This document shows, one piece after another, positions 51,906 through 61,213 of a stretch of DNA of 64,000 bases. A program made the position numbers and the translations under genes. Numbering within the stretch: position 1 is the first letter of the stretch; each line of letters begins with the position of its first letter. Below the pieces are notes generated by a model. The model searched no databases. It was not told the DNA's origin and was given only the letters and a program-made list of their open reading frames with translations. The DNA comes from Pontibaca salina (GTDB lineage: Bacteria > Pseudomonadota > Alphaproteobacteria > Rhodobacterales > Rhodobacteraceae): contig NZ_JAEIJD010000006.1 of assembly GCF_016307205.1 (NCBI RefSeq), positions 141,644 to 205,643 of the forward strand, read 5' to 3'.

Positions 51906-51987
51906 GGGCGAGTGCCTTTTTCATCCGTAAAGGGGGTTGGGCGCGTTCTACGGCAGCGCGCCCAGCGGGGCAAGTGGGCGTGGCGAC

Positions 51988-54543
51988 TCAGGCCGCCGCC
52001 TTGATCCGGGTAATCATCTCGGTGACATCACCCGACAAATCCGGGGTGGCCGCGATCCGGTCTAGCTGTGCGCCGATCAGCGCCTGTCGGCTGGCGTCAT
52101 AGCGCCGCCAGGTCTGAAACGCGGTACACATACGCGCGGTGGTTTGCGGGTTCACCGGATCAAGCCGGATCAACCAGTCGGCCAGCAGTTCATAGCCTGA
52201 CCCGTCGGCGGCGTGGAACCCTGCGTGATTGCCCGTAAGCGCCCCTAGCGTGGCCCGAAACCGGTTCGGGTTCTTCCAGTTGAAATCGGGGTGTTTGGTC
52301 AGGGCCCTTGTGACCGCCACGGCGCGGTCAGGCGTAGCCCGCGTAATCTGCAGTGCAAACCATTTGTCGATCACCAACCGGTCATCCTGCCATTGGTCAT
52401 AGAATGCGCCCAGTTCGAGTGCGCCCTTATCGACCTCTAGCAGGCAAGACAGCGCGCCGAGCTGCAGGGTCATATTGTCTGCTTGCGCGTATTGCATGGC
52501 AGCGAGGCTGCCGTCATCCAGCCGGGACATTAGCGCCAGAGCCGCGCCATAAAGTGCCCGCTTGCCGGACTGCACGGCATCCGGCTTATACTCTTGCCGC
52601 ACGATGTTGGCATCCAGGATGGTGGGCAGGTTTTCGCGCAGCTGCTCAGCCATCGCCTGTTTCAGCGACTGGACGGCATCGTAAATCGCAGCCGGGTCCG
52701 GGGTGAGGCCGCGATCGGACATGAACAGCGCCAGTTCTGATTGCGTCGGCAATTCCAGCATCAGCGCACGATAGGCGGGGTCCAGCGCCTTGTCGCGCAG
52801 AACACTCCGAATGCCGTCAAGATATCTGGTATCCGGCGCGCTGCCCTTTGTGGCCATGGCACAAAGTGTTTCACGGGCCAGCGCGCGACCTGCCTCCCAG
52901 CGATTGAACGGATCAGTGTCATGGGCCAGCAGGAAGGCGCGCTCGTCGTTGTTGCTGTCACGTTCCAGGATCACGGGGGCCGAGAAATCGCGAAGGATCG
53001 AGGGGATGGGCCTGCTGGCCAGCCCCTCGAAAGTGAAGCTCTGCGTCGCCTCGGTCATCTCCAGCGTTTGCGTCTCCAGCACTTCGTCGCCATTGGCATT
53101 CAACAGACCCACATCGATAGGAATGACCTGCGGCTGGGGGTCGGGACTATAGCTTCCTGGCGGAGTATGTTGGGTGAAAGTCAGCGTGTAGCTACCTGAT
53201 CCATAAGTCTCTTTGACAGACAGGCGCGGCGTGCCGGCCTGTGAGTACCAGCGTTTGAACTGGGTTAGGTCGCGCTCGGTTATGTCTTCGAACACAGCTA
53301 GCCAATCCTCGATGGTGATGGCCTGACCATCATACCGGGCGAAATACAGTTCCAGCGCTTCTGCATAAGCACTGTCACCGACAAGACGTTTAAGCATGCC
53401 GATTACCTCGGCACCCTTTTCATAGACCGTGGCGGTATAGAAGTTGTTGATTTCCTGAAAACTCTCAGGCCGAACCGGATGGGACAGAGGGCCATCATCC
53501 TCAGGGAACTGGCGCGTACGCAGGTCGATCACATCGCTGATCCGTTTGACCGGTGCGCTGCGTATATCGGCGGTGAACTGAGCATCGCGAAACACCGTGA
53601 GTCCCTCTTTGAGGCATAGCTGGAACCAATCGCGACAAGTGATCCGATTGCCGGTCCAATTGTGAAAATACTCATGTGCGATAATGCTTTCGATCCGCTC
53701 AAAGTTGGCGTCGGTACTGGTTTCCGGGCTGGCGAGAACAGCCGAAGAGTTGAAGATGTTCAGCCCCTTGTTCTCCATCGCGCCCATGTTGAAATCATCG
53801 ACGGCGACGATGTTGAACACGTCCAGATCGTATTCGCGCCCGTAAACCTGTTCGTCCCACTGCATCGCCCGTTTCAACGCACTCATGCCAAAAGCGCATT
53901 TGCCCTCGTCACCGGGACGCACCCATAAATTCAGATCGACTTTGTTGCCGCTGGCAGTCATAAACCAATCAGAGTGAGCCACGAGATCGCCTGCGACCAG
54001 CGCGAATAGATAGGAGGGTTTGGGCCACGGATCATGCCAGATCGCGTGGCCGGTGCCGACCGTCTGCGGATTGCCGTTGGACAGCAACACCGGGTGCGGG
54101 CCTTTGATCTCAACCGTGAAAACCGCCATGACGTCGGGGCGGTCAGGGTAATAGGTGATCTTGCGGAATCCCTCAGCCTCGCACTGGGTGCAATACATCC
54201 CGTTCGAGACGTATAAACCCTCTAGCGCGGTATTGTTCGTTGGGTCGATCTCGACCTCGGCCTCCCAGATAAAGCTGCCCTCGGGCACTGGGCAGCTCAG
54301 GCCTTCATCACTTATGTCCGGTTGAATGTCCTGCCCATCGATACGCGCATTGATGAGCGTAAGATCCTTGCCATGCAGAAAGAACTGTTGAGCGGGCGCG
54401 TCGGGGTTGGGGCGAAATGCGATGCGGCTGATGACGCGAGTTGCATGTGCAGCCAGATCAAAGGTCAGATGGACGCTGTCGATCAGCCAGCCAAAGGGCG
54501 TGTAGTCCGACAAAAAAATAGTCTGTGGTGTCGAATCTTTCAT
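51988..54543 (-). CDS. pepN: aminopeptidase N
   Basis: 851 residues of the M1 family. The substrate-binding GAMENKG motif and the zinc site HEYFHNWTGNR (near residue 295), followed by the third ligand in LKEGLTVFRD, are intact. A C-terminal helical domain completes the usual length. It removes N-terminal residues from peptides in the cytoplasm. ATG 54543 has GCTGGAGAAGGCC upstream. An open frame extending to 54816 overlaps the divergent small gene and has no family sequence. Confidence 0.95.
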   Translation of the reverse strand: MKDSTPQTIFLSDYTPFGWLIDSVHLTFDLAAHATRVISRIAFRPNPDAPAQQFFLHGKDLTLINARIDGQDIQPDISDEGLSCPVPEGSFIWEAEVEIDPTNNTALEGLYVSNGMYCTQCEAEGFRKITYYPDRPDVMAVFTVEIKGPHPVLLSNGNPQTVGTGHAIWHDPWPKPSYLFALVAGDLVAHSDWFMTASGNKVDLNLWVRPGDEGKCAFGMSALKRAMQWDEQVYGREYDLDVFNIVAVDDFNMGAMENKGLNIFNSSAVLASPETSTDANFERIESIIAHEYFHNWTGNRITCRDWFQLCLKEGLTVFRDAQFTADIRSAPVKRISDVIDLRTRQFPEDDGPLSHPVRPESFQEINNFYTATVYEKGAEVIGMLKRLVGDSAYAEALELYFARYDGQAITIEDWLAVFEDITERDLTQFKRWYSQAGTPRLSVKETYGSGSYTLTFTQHTPPGSYSPDPQPQVIPIDVGLLNANGDEVLETQTLEMTEATQSFTFEGLASRPIPSILRDFSAPVILERDSNNDERAFLLAHDTDPFNRWEAGRALARETLCAMATKGSAPDTRYLDGIRSVLRDKALDPAYRALMLELPTQSELALFMSDRGLTPDPAAIYDAVQSLKQAMAEQLRENLPTILDANIVRQEYKPDAVQSGKRALYGAALALMSRLDDGSLAAMQYAQADNMTLQLGALSCLLEVDKGALELGAFYDQWQDDRLVIDKWFALQITRATPDRAVAVTRALTKHPDFNWKNPNRFRATLGALTGNHAGFHAADGSGYELLADWLIRLDPVNPQTTARMCTAFQTWRRYDASRQALIGAQLDRIAATPDLSGDVTEMITRIKAAA

Positions 54544-54650
54544 TGGCCTTCTCCAGCAATGGAACCATTGGTGCTGGCCGACGTTAAGTCCGCAGCAATC
54601 CGGGTGCAACCTGTGTGCATCGGGTTGTGAGACGGTCAAGGAAGGTGAGT

Positions 54651-54896
54651 ATGTCGGCGCCGAAGACAGATATCGAGAAACAAACCCGTCGCCATCGCGC
54701 AGCGCTGATCGGGATGTGGGTGGCGGTCGGTCTGGCGCTTGGGTTGTTCGTGATCTGGCTGGTCTGGGTTTTTGCCTATCCTGCGCCGGAAACCGATGCT
54801 CGGGCCATTGAGGCACAGGGCGAGGCAGAAATCACCGCACCAGCCGAACCGGTCACGCCTGAAAGCAAGGCAGACCCGGCCCCTGCGGAACAGTAA
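54651..54896 (+). CDS. small single-pass membrane protein of unknown function
   Basis: 81 residues: a charged N-terminus (SAPKTDIEKQTRRHRAA), one membrane helix (LIGMWVAVGLALGLFVIWLV) and a proline-, alanine- and glutamate-rich tail. AAGGAAGGTGAGT precedes ATG 54651. Its orientation by the positive-inside rule would place the tail in the periplasm. I do not recognise it. It diverges from pepN. Confidence 0.65.
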   Translation: MSAPKTDIEKQTRRHRAALIGMWVAVGLALGLFVIWLVWVFAYPAPETDARAIEAQGEAEITAPAEPVTPESKADPAPAEQ

Positions 54897-54912
54897 GGAA
54901 ACACCGAGATAG

Positions 54913-54963
54913 TAACCAGTACCTTTTTAACCAGTATATTAACCAGTACCTGTTTAACCAGTG
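54913..54963 (+). repeat. tandem TAACCAGT repeats (two 27-base units)
   Basis: TAACCAGT occurs four times at 15-, 12- and 15-base spacing (starting 54913, 54928, 54940 and 54955), so two copies of a 27-base dimer lie head to tail. They run into a perfect hairpin. Confidence 0.75.
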
Positions 54964-54994
54964 AAGGGTCATGCAATTTACTTGCATGACCCTT
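54964..54994 (+). terminator. 13-bp perfect hairpin after the small membrane protein gene
   Basis: AAGGGTCATGCAA (54964-54976) pairs fully with TTGCATGACCCTT (54982-54994) around TTTAC. Only a short T-run follows (TTTAACTTT), so it may terminate transcription or protect the 3' end. Confidence 0.6.
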
Positions 54995-55129
54995 TAACTT
55001 TCGAGCGGGCAGGTTTGTGAGCTCCCAGTGATCAGGCAAGCAGTTGTTCAGCGATGTCGTAACTGAGGAGTTTATTTGCGCGCTCAAACCGCTTATCTAT
55101 GAAGCAGTATTGCACAGGATCCTGTTTTC

Positions 55130-55906
55130 ATGCGTCCGATTGTCGGCATCATCAGCAACTCTTACCTTGTAAACGACGAATACCCGGCCCACGCAGGGGG
55201 CACCATGAACTCCGAAGCTGTGGCCTGTGTCTCGGGCTGCCTGCCGCTGTTGATCCCGGCCGATCCACGATTTGTTTCCATAGACGAATTGCTGCAGACA
55301 TGTGACGGCTTTCTGCTGACCGGCGGGCGGCCTAATGTGCATCCCGAGGAATATGGCGAAGCCGAAACCAGCGCCCATGGTGATTTCGATCGGGCGCGCG
55401 ATTCGATTACTTTGCCGCTGGTCCGGGCCTGTGTGGCACGCGGGCAGCCGTTCTTCGCGATCTGCCGGGGCTTTCAGGAACTGAACGTGGCCATGGGCGG
55501 AACGCTGCATCCCGAAATTCGCGATCTGCCAGGTCGTAACAACCACCGCATGCCGCCCGATGGCACGCTAGAAGAGAAATTTGCCTTGCGCCACAGAGTG
55601 ACGTTGACCGAGGGCGGGCTTTTTAATCGCCTCCTCGGCCAGACCGAGATAATAACCAACACGCTGCACGGGCAGGGCATCAAGACCGCGGGAGAGCGTA
55701 TCGTGATCGATGGTCAGGCTTGCGATGGCACCCCCGAGGCAATTTATGTCGAAGGCGCCAAGGGCTTCGCATTGGGCGTTCAATGGCATCCCGAGTGGAA
55801 CGCCGCAAACGATCCGGTATCGCGGCCGCTGTTCGCCGCCTTTGGCGAGGCCGTGCGCCAATGGGCCGCGGGCAAACCTGCAGAAGCGGCGAAAAAAATC
55901 GCTTAA
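55130..55906 (+). CDS. class I glutamine amidotransferase / gamma-glutamyl-GABA hydrolase family (peptidase C26)
   Basis: 258 residues. The N-terminal PIVGIISNSYLVNDEYPAHAGG, the nucleophile region FFAICRGFQELNVAMGG (Cys near residue 110) and the catalytic histidine/glutamate in LGVQWHPEW (near 222) fit the PuuD/C26 family. PuuD cleaves gamma-glutamyl-GABA in putrescine breakdown; other members act on related gamma-glutamyl compounds. No other putrescine genes are nearby, so the substrate is open. No strong ribosome binding site precedes ATG 55130. Confidence 0.85.
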   Translation: MRPIVGIISNSYLVNDEYPAHAGGTMNSEAVACVSGCLPLLIPADPRFVSIDELLQTCDGFLLTGGRPNVHPEEYGEAETSAHGDFDRARDSITLPLVRACVARGQPFFAICRGFQELNVAMGGTLHPEIRDLPGRNNHRMPPDGTLEEKFALRHRVTLTEGGLFNRLLGQTEIITNTLHGQGIKTAGERIVIDGQACDGTPEAIYVEGAKGFALGVQWHPEWNAANDPVSRPLFAAFGEAVRQWAAGKPAEAAKKIA

Positions 55907-56013
55907 AATAAGTGACTTGTGCGTGTTTCTTATAGTTATGCGCGAATGTGGTCCACCGTATTTATATTGACTTGGCGGTGATCCTAACGCATGTCGAGAC
56001 GGGGACATTTATA

Positions 56014-56109
56014 ATGTGCGACCATTTTACCTCCGATCCGCATGTATGCGCCCATGCCAAGGAGACGACGTCAATGAGCAGGGTTGGACATGCAATGGGC
56101 GTGCTTTGA
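56014..56109 (+). CDS. possible 31-residue Cys/His-bearing peptide
   Basis: ATG 56014 opens a frame of 31 residues beginning MCDHFTSDPHVCAHAKETTS and ending MSRVGHAMGVL. Five cysteine or histidine residues lie within the first 14 positions (C2, H4, H10, C12, H14), which could bind metal. A GGGG stretch is nine or ten bases upstream of the ATG. Within the frame, ATG 56074 has a much better site (AAGGAGACGACGTCA), giving only 11 residues. TATAAT overlaps the start region at 56010-56015. Whether it is translated is uncertain. Confidence 0.35.
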   Translation: MCDHFTSDPHVCAHAKETTSMSRVGHAMGVL

Positions 56110-56151
56110 AAATTATTCTATACCGGGGTCGAGTGGTTTTGAGGTGTGGCA

Positions 56152-56601
56152 GTGAAGTGGATTGATCTGCCGCCTATCTGGCTGATTTGTTTCAGTATCA
56201 TGGCAGGCGTTCAGGTAAAATTCTATCCGCTTGGCCTGAGCTTCGGAGGTCATTGGGCGGATTTTGTCGGGGGAATATTAATCGGGGGCGGCATATTGCT
56301 GATACTACTGGCGGTTTCCGAATTCCGTCGACATCGCACCACGATAATGCCGCATCGCACCCCGGAGACGTTGATACAGTCCGGTATTTTCAGCCGAACA
56401 CGCAACCCTGTGTATCTGGGCGATGTGATGGTTCTGGCAGGTTTGATCATTGTTTTCGACGCCGTCCTGTCCTTGCCCCTGATCCCGCTCTTTGTCTGGG
56501 TGCTGGAGCGCCGCTTCGTCCTGCCGGAAGAAGATCGGATGCGCCGAGAGTTTCGCCTTGATTGGGCGCGCTATGCCCACAAAACGCGCCGCTGGCTATG
56601 A
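56152..56601 (+). CDS. isoprenylcysteine carboxyl methyltransferase-like membrane protein
   Basis: 149 residues with four hydrophobic segments and the ICMT/PEMT C-terminal signature: LIQSGIFSRTRNPVYLGDVM (near residue 80, quoted in part) and a final EEDRMRREFRLDWARYAHKTRRW. Bacterial members are inner-membrane SAM-dependent methyltransferases of generally unknown substrate. GTG 56152 has GAGGTGTGGCA upstream; GTG 56146 is the alternative. It is a single-gene unit before pntA. Confidence 0.82.
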   Translation: MKWIDLPPIWLICFSIMAGVQVKFYPLGLSFGGHWADFVGGILIGGGILLILLAVSEFRRHRTTIMPHRTPETLIQSGIFSRTRNPVYLGDVMVLAGLIIVFDAVLSLPLIPLFVWVLERRFVLPEEDRMRREFRLDWARYAHKTRRWL

Positions 56602-56688
56602 TCCGCACATTCACAGTCGGTGTGTCGTGGTATACAATATACTTGACGCTTGTGATCTATGGAACTGCGCGATAGGAACAGCTTTAAT

Positions 56689-56717
56689 GATACATTCATT
56701 ATCAACGATACATTCAT
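56689..56717 (+). promoter_or_regulatory. 11-bp direct repeat upstream of pntA
   Basis: GATACATTCAT occurs at 56689-56699 and 56707-56717, 18 bases apart, in the 156-base gap before pntA. Spaced direct repeats at this position suggest a regulator site, but the factor is unknown. Confidence 0.45.
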
Positions 56718-56757
56718 CTGCCATGTGTTTAAGAGGCTTCAATAGGGGGGCGAATAG

Positions 56758-58332
56758 GTGAAGATAGGCACACCAAAAGAAATATTCGAAGGTGAGGCGC
56801 GCGTCGCCATGACACCGGAAAGCGCAACGGCGCTGCAAAAATTGGGTCATCAGTGCATCATCGAAGCCGGCGCTGGCGTGGCGGCTGGTTTCTCGGACCA
56901 GCTATATGAAGCGGCCGGTGTCGAGATTGCCCCAACCGCTGAGGCGCTGTTCGAGTCCGCCGATGTCGTGACCAAAGTACGCCCGCCCACCGAGGCCGAG
57001 GTTGAGCGTTTGCAAAAGGGGCAGACGTTGATCTCGATGTTCTACCCTGCAGCCAACGAAAACCTGATGAAGCAGGCAGCCGAACGTGGTGCAACCGTGG
57101 TTGCCATGGATATGGTGCCGCGTATTTCCCGCGCCCAGAAAATGGACGCGCTGTCGTCCATGGCCAATATCGCAGGCTATCGCGCGGTGATTGAGGCCGG
57201 CAATAATTTCGGCCGTTTCTTCACCGGTCAGGTAACAGCGGCGGGCAAGGTGCCCCCGGCCAAGGTGCTGGTGGTGGGTGCAGGTGTTGCCGGTCTGGCA
57301 GCGATCGGCACCGCGACCAGCCTCGGCGCGATCACCTACGCCTTCGATGTGCGTCCGGAAGTGGCCGAACAAGTGGAATCGATGGGCGCCGAGTTCGTCT
57401 ATCTGGATTTCGAGGAAGAACAGCAGGACGGTTCGGGCACCGGTGGCTATGCTGCGCCCTCATCCCCCGAATTTCGCGAGGCGCAGCTGGCCAAGTTCCG
57501 TGAACTTGCGCCGGATATCGACATCGTGATCACCACCGCACTGATCCCCAACCGCGAAGCGCCGGAACTCTGGACCGAGGACATGGTGCAGGCGATGAAG
57601 CCCGGCAGCGTGATTGTCGATTTGGCAGCCGAGCGGGGCGGTAACTGTAAGTTGACCGTGATGGACGAAAAGATCGTCAGCGAAAACGGCGTGACGATTA
57701 TTGGCTATACCGATTTTGCGAGCCGAATGGCGACGCAGTCCAGCACGCTTTATGCCAACAATATTCGCCACATGCTGGCCGATCTTACACCTGAAAAAGA
57801 CGGTAGTATCGTTCACGACATGGAAGACGACGTGATCCGTGGCGCAACGATCACCCATGACGACGCGGTAACGTTCCCGCCGCCACCGCCCAAGGTGCAG
57901 GCGATCGCCGCGGCACCGAAAAAACCGGCGGCCCGCGAACTGACCGCTGAAGAGAAACGCGCAAAAGAGGTTGCGGCGTTCAAAGAGGCAACCAAACAGC
58001 AGGCGATCATGCTGGGCATTGGCGCTGCGGCGATGCTGTTCATCGGCGCCATCGCGCCGGCCAGCTTCCTGCAGCATTTCATCGTCTTCGTGCTGGCGGT
58101 CTTTGTTGGCTACCAAGTGATTTGGGGGGTGGCCCATTCGCTGCACACGCCGTTGATGGCGGTGACCAACGCGATTTCGTCAATCATCATCCTCGGCGCG
58201 CTGATGCAGGTCGGGTCGGGTTCGTGGCTGGTGATTCTGCTTGCCGCGATATCGGTATTTATGGCCGGAATAAACATCTTCGGCGGTTTCCTCGTGACAC
58301 GGCGCATGCTCGCCATGTTCCAGAAGAGCTAA
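56758..58332 (+). CDS. pntA: NAD(P) transhydrogenase subunit alpha
   Basis: 524 residues: the NAD(H)-binding domain I ([42 protein letters not shown] near residue 180) followed by an acidic/proline linker and membrane segments from about residue 415 ([20 protein letters not shown]). It is the fused E. coli-like form. With PntB it couples proton entry to hydride transfer from NADH to NADP+. GTG 56758 follows AGGGGGGCGAATAG. The pntB gene starts 14 bases after the stop. Confidence 0.95.
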   Translation: MKIGTPKEIFEGEARVAMTPESATALQKLGHQCIIEAGAGVAAGFSDQLYEAAGVEIAPTAEALFESADVVTKVRPPTEAEVERLQKGQTLISMFYPAANENLMKQAAERGATVVAMDMVPRISRAQKMDALSSMANIAGYRAVIEAGNNFGRFFTGQVTAAGKVPPAKVLVVGAGVAGLAAIGTATSLGAITYAFDVRPEVAEQVESMGAEFVYLDFEEEQQDGSGTGGYAAPSSPEFREAQLAKFRELAPDIDIVITTALIPNREAPELWTEDMVQAMKPGSVIVDLAAERGGNCKLTVMDEKIVSENGVTIIGYTDFASRMATQSSTLYANNIRHMLADLTPEKDGSIVHDMEDDVIRGATITHDDAVTFPPPPPKVQAIAAAPKKPAARELTAEEKRAKEVAAFKEATKQQAIMLGIGAAAMLFIGAIAPASFLQHFIVFVLAVFVGYQVIWGVAHSLHTPLMAVTNAISSIIILGALMQVGSGSWLVILLAAISVFMAGINIFGGFLVTRRMLAMFQKS

Positions 58333-58345
58333 AGGGAGCAGGGCA

Positions 58346-59842
58346 ATGGAATTTGGATTCACAACTGCGGCCTATGTGGTCGCCGCCGTTCTCTTCATCC
58401 TGTCGTTGGGTGGGTTGAACAATCAGGAAAGCGCAAAACGTGCGGTCTGGTATGGCATTGTCGGCATGGCGCTTGCCATCATCGCCACATTGTTCGGCCC
58501 CGGATCTGGGCTTTGGGCACTTTCGCTTGTGCTGATCGCGGCCGGGGGTGTCTTGGGCTGGTATGTCGCCGTGCGCGTGCAGATGACCGAGATGCCCCAA
58601 CTTATCGCTGCAATGCACAGTCTCGTCGGTCTGGCCGCGGTCTTCGTGGGCTTTAATACCCATGTCGAGATCGGTCGCGTGGCGGCCGCTTTTGCCGCTG
58701 CCGACGTGCCTTTCCCGCTGGCCGAAGGGGGTGCGCATCTGGTCAACGCCGCAGCGGCGGCACTGACCGATGGCTTCCACGGCTTCGCGGCCGTTGTCAG
58801 TGAAAAGACCACAGCCGAAATTTCGGTCCTGCGGATCGAGCTGTTCCTCGGTATCTTCATTGGGGCGATTACGTTCACCGGCTCGATTGTCGCCTATGGC
58901 AAGTTGGCGGGCAAGGTGAGCAGTGCCGCGACCAAATTGCCGGGAGGCCACGGGCTGAATGCTGGTGCGGCGGCGATCTCGCTGCTCTGCCTGATCTGGT
59001 ATTTCAACACTGGCGGGTTCCTGCCGATCTTTGTGATGACGCTGGCTGCGTTGTTTATTGGCTATCACCTGATCATGGGCATCGGCGGCGCAGACATGCC
59101 GGTCGTCGTGTCGATGCTGAACTCTTATTCCGGTTGGGCCGCGGCCGCGATCGGGTTCAGCCTGGGCAATGACCTGCTGATTGTGGTTGGTGCGCTGGTG
59201 GGGTCCTCGGGTGCGATCCTGAGCTACATCATGTGTAAAGCGATGAACCGCCAGTTCGTCAGCGTGATACTCGGCGGATTTGGCGGCAGTTCCGGCCCCG
59301 CCGCCGAGATCGAAGGCGAAATGGTGGCGATCGATGGCGATGGGGTTGCACAGGCTCTGAACGATGCTGACAGCGTGGTAATCGTACCGGGCTATGGCAT
59401 GGCGGTGGCGCAGGCGCAGAACACGGTCAGCGAGTTGACCAACAAGCTGCGCGCCAAGGGTAAGGAAGTGCGTTTTGCAATCCATCCCGTCGCGGGCCGT
59501 CTGCCGGGCCACATGAACGTGCTGCTGGCCGAGGCCAAGGTGCCCTATGACATCGTGCTGGAGATGGATGAGATCAACGACGATTTCCCCGAAACTGATG
59601 TGGTGATCGTGATCGGCTCGAACGACATCGTTAACCCAGCAGCGCAGGACGATCCCAACAGCCCCATCGCCGGGATGCCGGTACTGGAAGTCTGGAAAGC
59701 CAAGCAGGTGTTCGTTTCAAAGCGTGGGCAGGGGACCGGATATTCCGGCATCGAAAACCCGCTGTTCTTCAAGGACAATACGCGGATGCTTTATGGCGAT
59801 GCCAAGGATAGCCTGAGCGCGCTGCTGCCATTGGTCGACTGA
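58346..59842 (+). CDS. pntB: NAD(P) transhydrogenase subunit beta
   Basis: 498 residues with about nine membrane segments (for example [20 protein letters not shown]) followed by the NADP(H)-binding domain [24 protein letters not shown] (near residue 350), [41 protein letters not shown] and [12 protein letters not shown] (quoted in parts). It forms the proton channel and NADP site with PntA. AAAGGGAGCAGGGCA precedes ATG 58346. A bidirectional terminator follows. Confidence 0.96.
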   Translation: MEFGFTTAAYVVAAVLFILSLGGLNNQESAKRAVWYGIVGMALAIIATLFGPGSGLWALSLVLIAAGGVLGWYVAVRVQMTEMPQLIAAMHSLVGLAAVFVGFNTHVEIGRVAAAFAAADVPFPLAEGGAHLVNAAAAALTDGFHGFAAVVSEKTTAEISVLRIELFLGIFIGAITFTGSIVAYGKLAGKVSSAATKLPGGHGLNAGAAAISLLCLIWYFNTGGFLPIFVMTLAALFIGYHLIMGIGGADMPVVVSMLNSYSGWAAAAIGFSLGNDLLIVVGALVGSSGAILSYIMCKAMNRQFVSVILGGFGGSSGPAAEIEGEMVAIDGDGVAQALNDADSVVIVPGYGMAVAQAQNTVSELTNKLRAKGKEVRFAIHPVAGRLPGHMNVLLAEAKVPYDIVLEMDEINDDFPETDVVIVIGSNDIVNPAAQDDPNSPIAGMPVLEVWKAKQVFVSKRGQGTGYSGIENPLFFKDNTRMLYGDAKDSLSALLPLVD

Positions 59843-59864
59843 TATCGGTAGCATTAAAAAAAAC

Positions 59865-59897
59865 AGCCCTGCCGGATTTTTCTGGCGGGGCTTTTTT
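59865..59897. terminator. bidirectional terminator between pntB and waaA
   Basis: AGCCCTGCC (59865-59873) pairs with GGCGGGGCT (59884-59892) with one G-U pair, followed by TTTTTT. A run of A before it (59855-59863) makes the structure usable from the opposite strand too. Confidence 0.85.
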
Positions 59898-59908
59898 CTT
59901 TCCGGCTT

Positions 59909-61213
59909 TCAGGCCTCGCCCAGTCGCAATGTCTCGCACAAGAGATCCACGACGGCGTCCAGTTCCTCGGAACGTGCGGCGGTGAACTCACGCGCGGCGT
60001 CGCGGGCACTCTCCAAAGCGGCAGGATCATCCAGCCATTGCCGGATCGTCCCGGCGAGCGACGACGCATCTTCAACGAAGGTTGCAGCGCCGCAAGCGGT
60101 CATAGCGCTATAGGTTTCGGAGAAGTTATTTACATTTGGGCCGCTGGCCACCGCCGCTCCGGCTTGCGCCGGCTCGAACGGGTTGTGCCCGCCAATCGGC
60201 CGCAGCGACCCTCCCAAAAATACGCGCGGACAGAGCGCGTAGAACGTTCCCGTCTCGCCCAGCGTGTCGGCCAGATAAACCTGCGTACCACGATCCGGCA
60301 GCGCACCTTGGCTGCGGCGCCTGCAGGTCAGGCCGGCCTCGGCAATCAGCGCTGCAACCGCGTCGCCCCGCTCCGGGTGACGGGGCATCAGCATCAGGCA
60401 AAGCTGCGGATAGTCGCGCAGCAGCATACGGTGCGCCGCCAGCACGGTTTCTTCTTCGCCTGCATGTGTCGAGCTGGCCAACCAATGCTTCCGTCCGCTC
60501 AAAGCGTTTTGCAATGCAGTCAAATCATCGGCGGTGACGGGCAGGGGGGCTGACATCGCCTTGAGATTGGTGCCCACGCGGAGCCGTTCTGGATTGGCAC
60601 CCATGGCCCGCAAATTTCCGGCGGTCTCGCGATTCTGGGTCAGTATCAGCGAGAACTGGTCCAATATGAACCGGGCCGTACGTGGACGCTTGCGCCAGCC
60701 TGTGACCGATTTTTGCGACAGGCGCGCGTTTAAAAGCGCCAGCGGAATACCGCGTCCAGAGGCTGTCGTCAGTATCACTGGCCATAACTCGCTCTCCACA
60801 AACACCCCTGCATCGGGTTGCCAGTGGCTCAGGAACCGGCCGACCGGTCCGGGTGCATCAAGCGGCGCGAATTGGTGCAGGCAGCGCGCTGGCAGGCGCT
60901 GCGCGATCAGTCGGGCCGAGGTCGCGGTGCCCGAGGTGATGAGAAAATGTACATCCTCTAGCCGTTCGCCCATCCGCGCGATCAGGGTCAATACCGACAG
61001 GCTTTCACCGACGCTGGCGGCATGAAACCAGATCACGCGGCCCAGCGGACGGGGCTGGCTGGCATTGCCCAATCGCTCGTGCATACGAAGGGGCGAGACG
61101 TCGTGCTGGCGCAGCTTGCGCGACACCATCTGCCATGCCAGCGGCGCAAGCATTCCGGTGGCCGCGCGGTAGACTCGGAACAGCGGCGTTGGCCCGGAGC
61201 GGCCGGATGACAT
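59909..61213 (-). CDS. waaA: 3-deoxy-D-manno-octulosonic acid transferase
   Basis: 434 residues of the KdtA/WaaA family: GRVIWFHAASVGESLSVLTL near residue 60, ESELWPVILTTASGRGIPLALLNARLS near 140, LASSTHAGEEETVL, and FLGGSLRPIGGHNPFEPAQAGAAV near 330 (quoted in parts). It adds Kdo to lipid A on the inner face of the membrane. The start overlaps the moaA stop. It lacks the N-terminal anchor seen in some homologues, though a short hydrophobic stretch is near residue 18. Confidence 0.93.
   Translation of the reverse strand: MSSGRSGPTPLFRVYRAATGMLAPLAWQMVSRKLRQHDVSPLRMHERLGNASQPRPLGRVIWFHAASVGESLSVLTLIARMGERLEDVHFLITSGTATSARLIAQRLPARCLHQFAPLDAPGPVGRFLSHWQPDAGVFVESELWPVILTTASGRGIPLALLNARLSQKSVTGWRKRPRTARFILDQFSLILTQNRETAGNLRAMGANPERLRVGTNLKAMSAPLPVTADDLTALQNALSGRKHWLASSTHAGEEETVLAAHRMLLRDYPQLCLMLMPRHPERGDAVAALIAEAGLTCRRRSQGALPDRGTQVYLADTLGETGTFYALCPRVFLGGSLRPIGGHNPFEPAQAGAAVASGPNVNNFSETYSAMTACGAATFVEDASSLAGTIRQWLDDPAALESARDAAREFTAARSEELDAVVDLLCETLRLGEA

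Noticed and set aside
54544..54816. N-terminal extension of pepN
   Set aside because: Overlaps the divergent small gene, and a strong ribosome binding site lies directly before ATG 54543.
54913..54963. CRISPR-like short repeat array
   Set aside because: Units are only 8-10 bases with 2-7 base spacing, far too short for repeat-spacer structure, and no cas genes are present.
58259..59512. 417-residue minus-strand frame opposite pntB
   Set aside because: Antisense shadow; low complexity, Arg/His/Gln-rich, no recognisable domain.
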